Assembly (NCBI GenBank): GCA_016717595.1
Contig: JADKFE010000071.1
Span: 1 to 26,861, forward strand
Origin: Deltaproteobacteria bacterium
Lineage (GTDB): Bacteria > Myxococcota_A > UBA796 > CAJQPC01
Length of the DNA stretch: 26,861 nucleotides
Direction of reading: 5' to 3'
Made by a program: the position numbers and the translations under genes. Below the pieces are notes generated by a model. It ran no database searches and was not told the DNA's origin. It saw nothing but the letters and a program-made list of their open reading frames with translations. Positions 24,195 to 26,861 of the stretch are shown here, piece by piece; position 1 is the first letter of the stretch, and every line of letters begins with the position of its first letter.

Positions 24195-24220
24195 CGGGAG
24201 CGGGGCTAGGGGAGGCCCGG
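24185..24220. terminator. Hairpin between convergent genes, next to the cassette 2 stop
   Basis: CCGGGCCT (24185-24192) and AGGCCCGG (24213-24220) form a perfect 8-bp GC stem, 7 bases beyond the stop of the minus-strand propeller gene. The T tract is absent. It is a plausible transcription end for cassette 2. Confidence 0.4.
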
Positions 24221-24226
24221 CGAGGG

Positions 24227-25261
24227 TCACCACACCCACCCAAACACGCTCCCCGCGACGAGGGCGGAGGCCGACCGACCATCCGGCGCGAGCGACAAGG
24301 CCCGCGCCGGGGCTGGGGTGAGGAGCCGCGTGGCGCCGCTCGCGGCATGAGACAACACACCATCGGCGCTGAGCGCCCACCCACCCGTGGCGGTCTGTGC
24401 TCCGATGGGGATGGTGTGCTGTGCCGACGTCTCAACCTCCACCACGCATGAGGTTCGGCGCCCATGAGCGTCCCGACCAGCGACGTAAACCCAAGCATCG
24501 TCTAGGGGGGCGCAGGTGACGAGACCATAAGCAGCGCCGGGCGCGGATCTGGCGCTCCAGGCGCCTACGGAGGTCCAGCGACCCCGTCGCCAGAGGAGCG
24601 CCTCATCCGTCAGCGTGTCCCCTTGGCGCGTGCGCCGCGACGTCAAGAGCGACGCGCCACCGTCCATAAAGGAGACAGAGCCACAATAAACCAGCTCTCC
24701 ATCGCCCGACGGGAGCATGACGCGCCTCTGGATCGCCCCGCTCCGAAGATCCCAAACCAAGAGCTCGGCTTGGCCTGCCTCATGACGTGTCGCCACCCGG
24801 AGCAACGCGCCCTCCGACGTTTGGGTCCAGTCCTCGACCCCCTCCTCAGGGCCACTCCAGACCAGCGCGCCCGTCTCTAAGCACCAGGCCCATAGCTGGC
24901 GACCACGCGCCAAGAGCAGCTGGCCCGCGCGGCGCATCTGCCACAGACCATCGTCCGCTGGCAGCGGCCAAGCCTCCGTCACCTGACCTGAGGTGAGCTC
25001 AAACGCCATCATCTGATCCCCCACCGGGAGCAGGGCCCGGCCGCGGGGAGAGTCCACCAAGGCGGAGACCGCGTGGGCCCGCTCAAGGGGCCGATCGTCG
25101 AAGGTGCCCAGCGAGCGCGCCTGATTCGCCGCGATCATCCACAGCCTGAGCCGTGTCGGCGTCTCATTGGCGAGCCCGATGCTGAGCCCAGCCCCCAAAC
25201 AGTGGAGGCCCCCGATCCCAGGATCGGGCGCGTCGTAGCGCGCAGGGAGGCGATTAATCAC
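24227..25261 (-). CDS. Beta-propeller-like protein, cytoplasmic (cassette 2)
   Basis: This protein of about 344 residues follows the cassette 2 lipoprotein, as the propellers do in cassette 1. It has repeated strand-turn segments typical of a propeller (LWAWCLETGALVWSG, LLVWDLRSGAIQRRVMLPSGD, LSLAPDGRSASALVAGSVFGWVW). Its end resembles those of the cassette 1 propellers, but overall similarity is low. The start is not certain. The GTG at 25261 overlaps the lipoprotein's TAA and has GGGAAG just upstream; a TTG at 25273 is also in frame. No signal peptide is seen. It has the same genetic position as the cassette 1 propellers, suggesting the same, unknown, job. Confidence 0.8.
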   Translation of the reverse strand: MINRLPARYDAPDPGIGGLHCLGAGLSIGLANETPTRLRLWMIAANQARSLGTFDDRPLERAHAVSALVDSPRGRALLPVGDQMMAFELTSGQVTEAWPLPADDGLWQMRRAGQLLLARGRQLWAWCLETGALVWSGPEEGVEDWTQTSEGALLRVATRHEAGQAELLVWDLRSGAIQRRVMLPSGDGELVYCGSVSFMDGGASLLTSRRTRQGDTLTDEALLWRRGRWTSVGAWSARSAPGAAYGLVTCAPLDDAWVYVAGRDAHGRRTSCVVEVETSAQHTIPIGAQTATGGWALSADGVLSHAASGATRLLTPAPARALSLAPDGRSASALVAGSVFGWVW

Positions 25262-25844
25262 AGAACTTCCCAAAGCACCAGTTGTCGCGCTCCTGACTCG
25301 TCTTCAGGTTGATCGATTGACAGCTACCCCGAACCGATCGTTCATCGCTCGTGGTCTTCGGCAGCGTGTTGCAGAAGCTCACCCACTGGCTCGACGTGCC
25401 TTTGGCAGCCTCACGACAGCGCTGGCAGAGGTCATCCTCGTCGTCCTTGAATCCCCCGAGCGCCCCCGCCCCGCTCATGGCGCTCGCGAAATCGTCAATC
25501 CCCCAATCGTCGATCTTCCTCGCCCTCGCTGGGTCCTCCACCCGCGCCCAGGTCTCGGCCACGTCACAGCGCCCAGCCGCGTCACAGACCTCTAAGCTCA
25601 GCGTGTAGAAGCCTGGTGCCTCGGCGGTGAGCGTCGCAAAGGGGGCTTTCTCCGCGTCGTTTAAGACGGCACCCTCGGCGGGCTCGACAGACCAGGCAAA
25701 GCTGAGGTCGTCACCCTCGGAGTAGCTGCCGTCCAGCGCGGCCACGGCCCCCAAAGGCAGCACACGCGGGTCACCCGGCTCAGCGCGTGGCGGAACCTCG
25801 GCGGCGCAGGAGACGAGCAGCAGGGCGGGGAGCAGGCGAAGCAT
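25254..25844 (-). CDS. PKD-domain lipoprotein with six-Cys C-terminal domain (cassette 2)
   Basis: This is a lipoprotein of about 196 residues and a paralogue of the one at 22440-23024. It has the signal peptide MLRLLPALLLVSC, the same PKD domain and the same C-x2-C-x14-C-x16-C-x14-C-x4-C domain, with TSS-x-W and ER-x-N-x-C conserved. It carries a Lys-Ala replacement by one extra codon in the NDAE-KAPF loop relative to the NDAE-SPF copy. The N-terminal 120 residues match closely, while the Cys domain shares mainly its cysteines and a few motifs. I chose the ATG at 25844 because it is about 40 bases after the predicted transcription start, as in cassette 1; an ATG at 25871 is in frame. The stop overlaps the propeller gene start. 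Confidence 0.88.
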   Translation of the reverse strand: MLRLLPALLLVSCAAEVPPRAEPGDPRVLPLGAVAALDGSYSEGDDLSFAWSVEPAEGAVLNDAEKAPFATLTAEAPGFYTLSLEVCDAAGRCDVAETWARVEDPARARKIDDWGIDDFASAMSGAGALGGFKDDEDDLCQRCREAAKGTSSQWVSFCNTLPKTTSDERSVRGSCQSINLKTSQERDNWCFGKFCD

Positions 25845-25889
25845 AGACAGGCCGGCGATTGGGCGCCTCATGGCGTTGGGAGCTGAACG

Positions 25890-25919
25890 AGCTTACGACA
25901 GGGGCGGGATCGGAGGCAA
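25890..25919 (-). promoter_or_regulatory. Predicted promoter of lipoprotein-propeller cassette 2
   Basis: TTGCCT (25914-25919), an 18-base spacer and TAAGCT (25890-25895) on the minus strand match the cassette 1 promoter in spacing, in the CCG after the -35 box and in TGTCGTA into the -10 box. Confidence 0.5.
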
Positions 25920-26013
25920 GGGGCGCATCCACAAGACGCACCCCCGCCGCGCGCCACCGCCCGGCAACACCCCTAGACGAGCCGATCCTCCCGCCCGTCC
26001 CCTCGGCGCCCGC

Positions 26014-26568
26014 TCACACGTCGGCGGTCGGTCCCACCGCGGGCGCACAAGCGCCCAAGACGAGGAGCGCGCGGGTCCTAGCTGGCGAGGTGATCCAGGG
26101 GATGGGTTCGGCGTCATCAAGCGCCCTCACGACGATGTCGGGGAGCAGCACCGCGTCTGCCGCCAAACCATCCCGCACAGTGAGCTTCACCTGATAGGTC
26201 CCGCTCTTGTCGGCCGTGAAGCTCGTCAGCTCGCTCGTGCTGTCGTCGATGGCCGTCGAGGAGTCTGCGGGCACGGAAGAGAAGCTCCAACGATAACGGA
26301 GCGTGTCGCCGTCGGGATCGCTGGAGCCGCTCGCGTTGAGCTGTACCGTCGCCGATGTGCGGAAGCTCCGGCTCGCCGTGCCTTCGGCCTCAGGGGGCTG
26401 GTTTTTGCCGAGGCGCCCCAGACTCTTCCCGCCGAAGCCGCTCACGCCAAAGCCGAGCGCCTTTGTGCCCGCGAGGCCCGCGCGGGTCGCCGTCTCACCA
26501 ACCCAGGCTTGGGTCTCGGCGCTGTCCCAGGTGCCGCTTGCGTCCACACACATCAAGACCCAGCACAT
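26014..26568 (-). CDS. Third PKD lipoprotein, C-terminal part, frame-broken and fused to a decayed gene start
   Basis: These 184 residues continue the lipoprotein begun at 26818. The overlap is seen in VCVDASGTWDSAETQAWVG, which completes the first PKD domain (compare the DVAETWARV end of the paralogues). A Gly/Lys-rich linker follows, then a second PKD domain (ATVQLNASGSSDPDGDTLRYRWSF to YQVKLTVRDG). The last 17 residues, RALLVLGACAPAVGPTADV, are a second copy of this gene's own signal peptide and lipobox. They come from the decayed start of another paralogue that now supplies the stop. There is no six-Cys domain and no adjacent propeller gene, unlike the other two cassettes. Confidence 0.75.
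   Translation of the reverse strand: MCWVLMCVDASGTWDSAETQAWVGETATRAGLAGTKALGFGVSGFGGKSLGRLGKNQPPEAEGTASRSFRTSATVQLNASGSSDPDGDTLRYRWSFSSVPADSSTAIDDSTSELTSFTADKSGTYQVKLTVRDGLAADAVLLPDIVVRALDDAEPIPWITSPARTRALLVLGACAPAVGPTADV
26019..26057. repeat. 39-bp direct repeat, copy A (lipobox region)
   Basis: These 39 bases are identical to 26746-26784. They encode the GACAPAVGPTAD lipobox region, here at the C-terminal end of the third lipoprotein frame instead of at a gene start. An in-frame AGG-ACC-CGC preceding it looks like a lost ATG of a signal peptide (M-T-R-A-L-L-V-L). It is the remnant of another paralogue's start. Confidence 0.88.
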
Positions 26569-26818
26569 AGGTGCCTTCGGTCTCGGGAATAAGCATCGCC
26601 GCGTCGCTGTCCGCGTATTCTAGGGTGAACTCGGCCTGTGCGGGAGCGTCCAGCACAGTCCAGCGGAAGGTGAGCGAGTCACCCGCGGACGCGCTGCCAT
26701 CAAAAGAGTAGATCTGGCCTGGGGCGCCGTGGACGTTGAAGCCCGCGTCGGCGGTCGGTCCCACCGCGGGCGCACAAGCGCCCAGCAGCAAGAGGCTCAG
26801 CCCGAGGGGGCGAGACAT
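26495..26818 (-). CDS. Third PKD lipoprotein, N-terminal part, frame-broken
   Basis: This part begins with a lipoprotein signal peptide (MSRPLGLSLLLLGAC, Cys15) and GAGG about 8 bases before the ATG. A PKD-like domain follows (GQIYSFDGSASAGDSLTFRWTVLD to GTYVLGLDVC), similar in plan to the other two lipoproteins but clearly diverged. After VC the frame reads into nonsense (GRKRHLGQRRDP). The correct continuation, VDASGTWDSAET, is in another frame. The break lies in a (CA)4 dinucleotide run on the plus strand at about 26547-26554; a fifth CA restores the ORF. The 43 bases upstream to the window edge show no further gene. Confidence 0.8.
   Translation of the reverse strand: MSRPLGLSLLLLGACAPAVGPTADAGFNVHGAPGQIYSFDGSASAGDSLTFRWTVLDAPAQAEFTLEYADSDAAMLIPETEGTYVLGLDVCGRKRHLGQRRDPSLGW
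26746..26784. repeat. 39-bp direct repeat, copy B (lipobox region)
   Basis: This copy is identical to 26019-26057 and lies in its original place, in the signal peptide and mature start of the third lipoprotein gene. The spacing between copies is 727 bases, about one gene length. Confidence 0.88.
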
Positions 26819-26861
26819 AGGAAATCCTCAGAACACGCCCTTCGTGGGGCCGACGGATTTG

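Noticed and set aside
24151..24201. 8-bp inverted repeat GCTCCCGC/GCGGGAGC as a terminator
   Set aside because: The loop is 35 bases, and the tighter hairpin at 24185-24220 overlaps it and fits better.

Overview
The window is GC-rich, densely packed bacterial DNA with many short stop/start overlaps (ATGA, GTGA). Several traits point to a large-genome Myxococcota-like (former Deltaproteobacteria) organism: lipoproteins with PKD folds, a giant Asp-rich thrombospondin-type-3-like repeat lipoprotein, a PEGA-domain protein, an MJ0042-type zinc ribbon protein, a Cys-rich ferrochelatase and SelB. This is inferred from protein style only; there is no rRNA or other marker gene. I see no tRNA, rRNA, CRISPR array or insertion sequence.

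Layout. (1) 1-1200: end of an unknown upstream gene, a DUF1828/DUF1829-type protein, and a convergent orphan XRE antitoxin-like regulator. (2) 1197-8362, minus strand: a tetR - MFP adaptor - RND pump - hemH operon. The RND permease is fused in frame to its TolC-like outer membrane factor. Both the adaptor and hemH carry a one-base frame break. Two copies of a TACCG-NN-CGGTA operator precede tetR. (3) 8616-9671, plus strand: an unrecognised protein made of two related halves. (4) 9730-15923, minus strand: a PEGA protein followed by a ~1700-residue lipoprotein with 46 Ca-binding-like repeats in strict A/B alternation. (5) 16074-20334: selB, a divergent zinc-ribbon membrane protein, and an aromatic-hydroxylase-type flavoprotein. 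(6) 20331-26818: a repetitive accessory locus on the minus strand. It has three PKD lipoprotein genes, two of them followed directly by predicted cytoplasmic beta-propeller genes and the third frame-broken and fused to the decayed start of another copy. A plus-strand coiled-coil gene and a 42-bp minisatellite sit between the cassettes.

How the genes may work together. Region 2 looks like a self-repressed tripartite efflux operon with ferrochelatase translationally coupled at its end. That suggests, but does not prove, a link to porphyrin or heme handling. Region 4 looks like a cell-surface module. The candidate new system is region 6. Its lipoproteins have nearly identical N-terminal halves and faster-diverging six-cysteine C-terminal domains. 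Each complete one is followed by cytoplasmic propeller genes, a shared promoter design drives the two cassettes, and a recombination scar is visible. This resembles in outline the lipoprotein toxin/immunity cassettes of myxobacteria, but toxicity is only a hypothesis.
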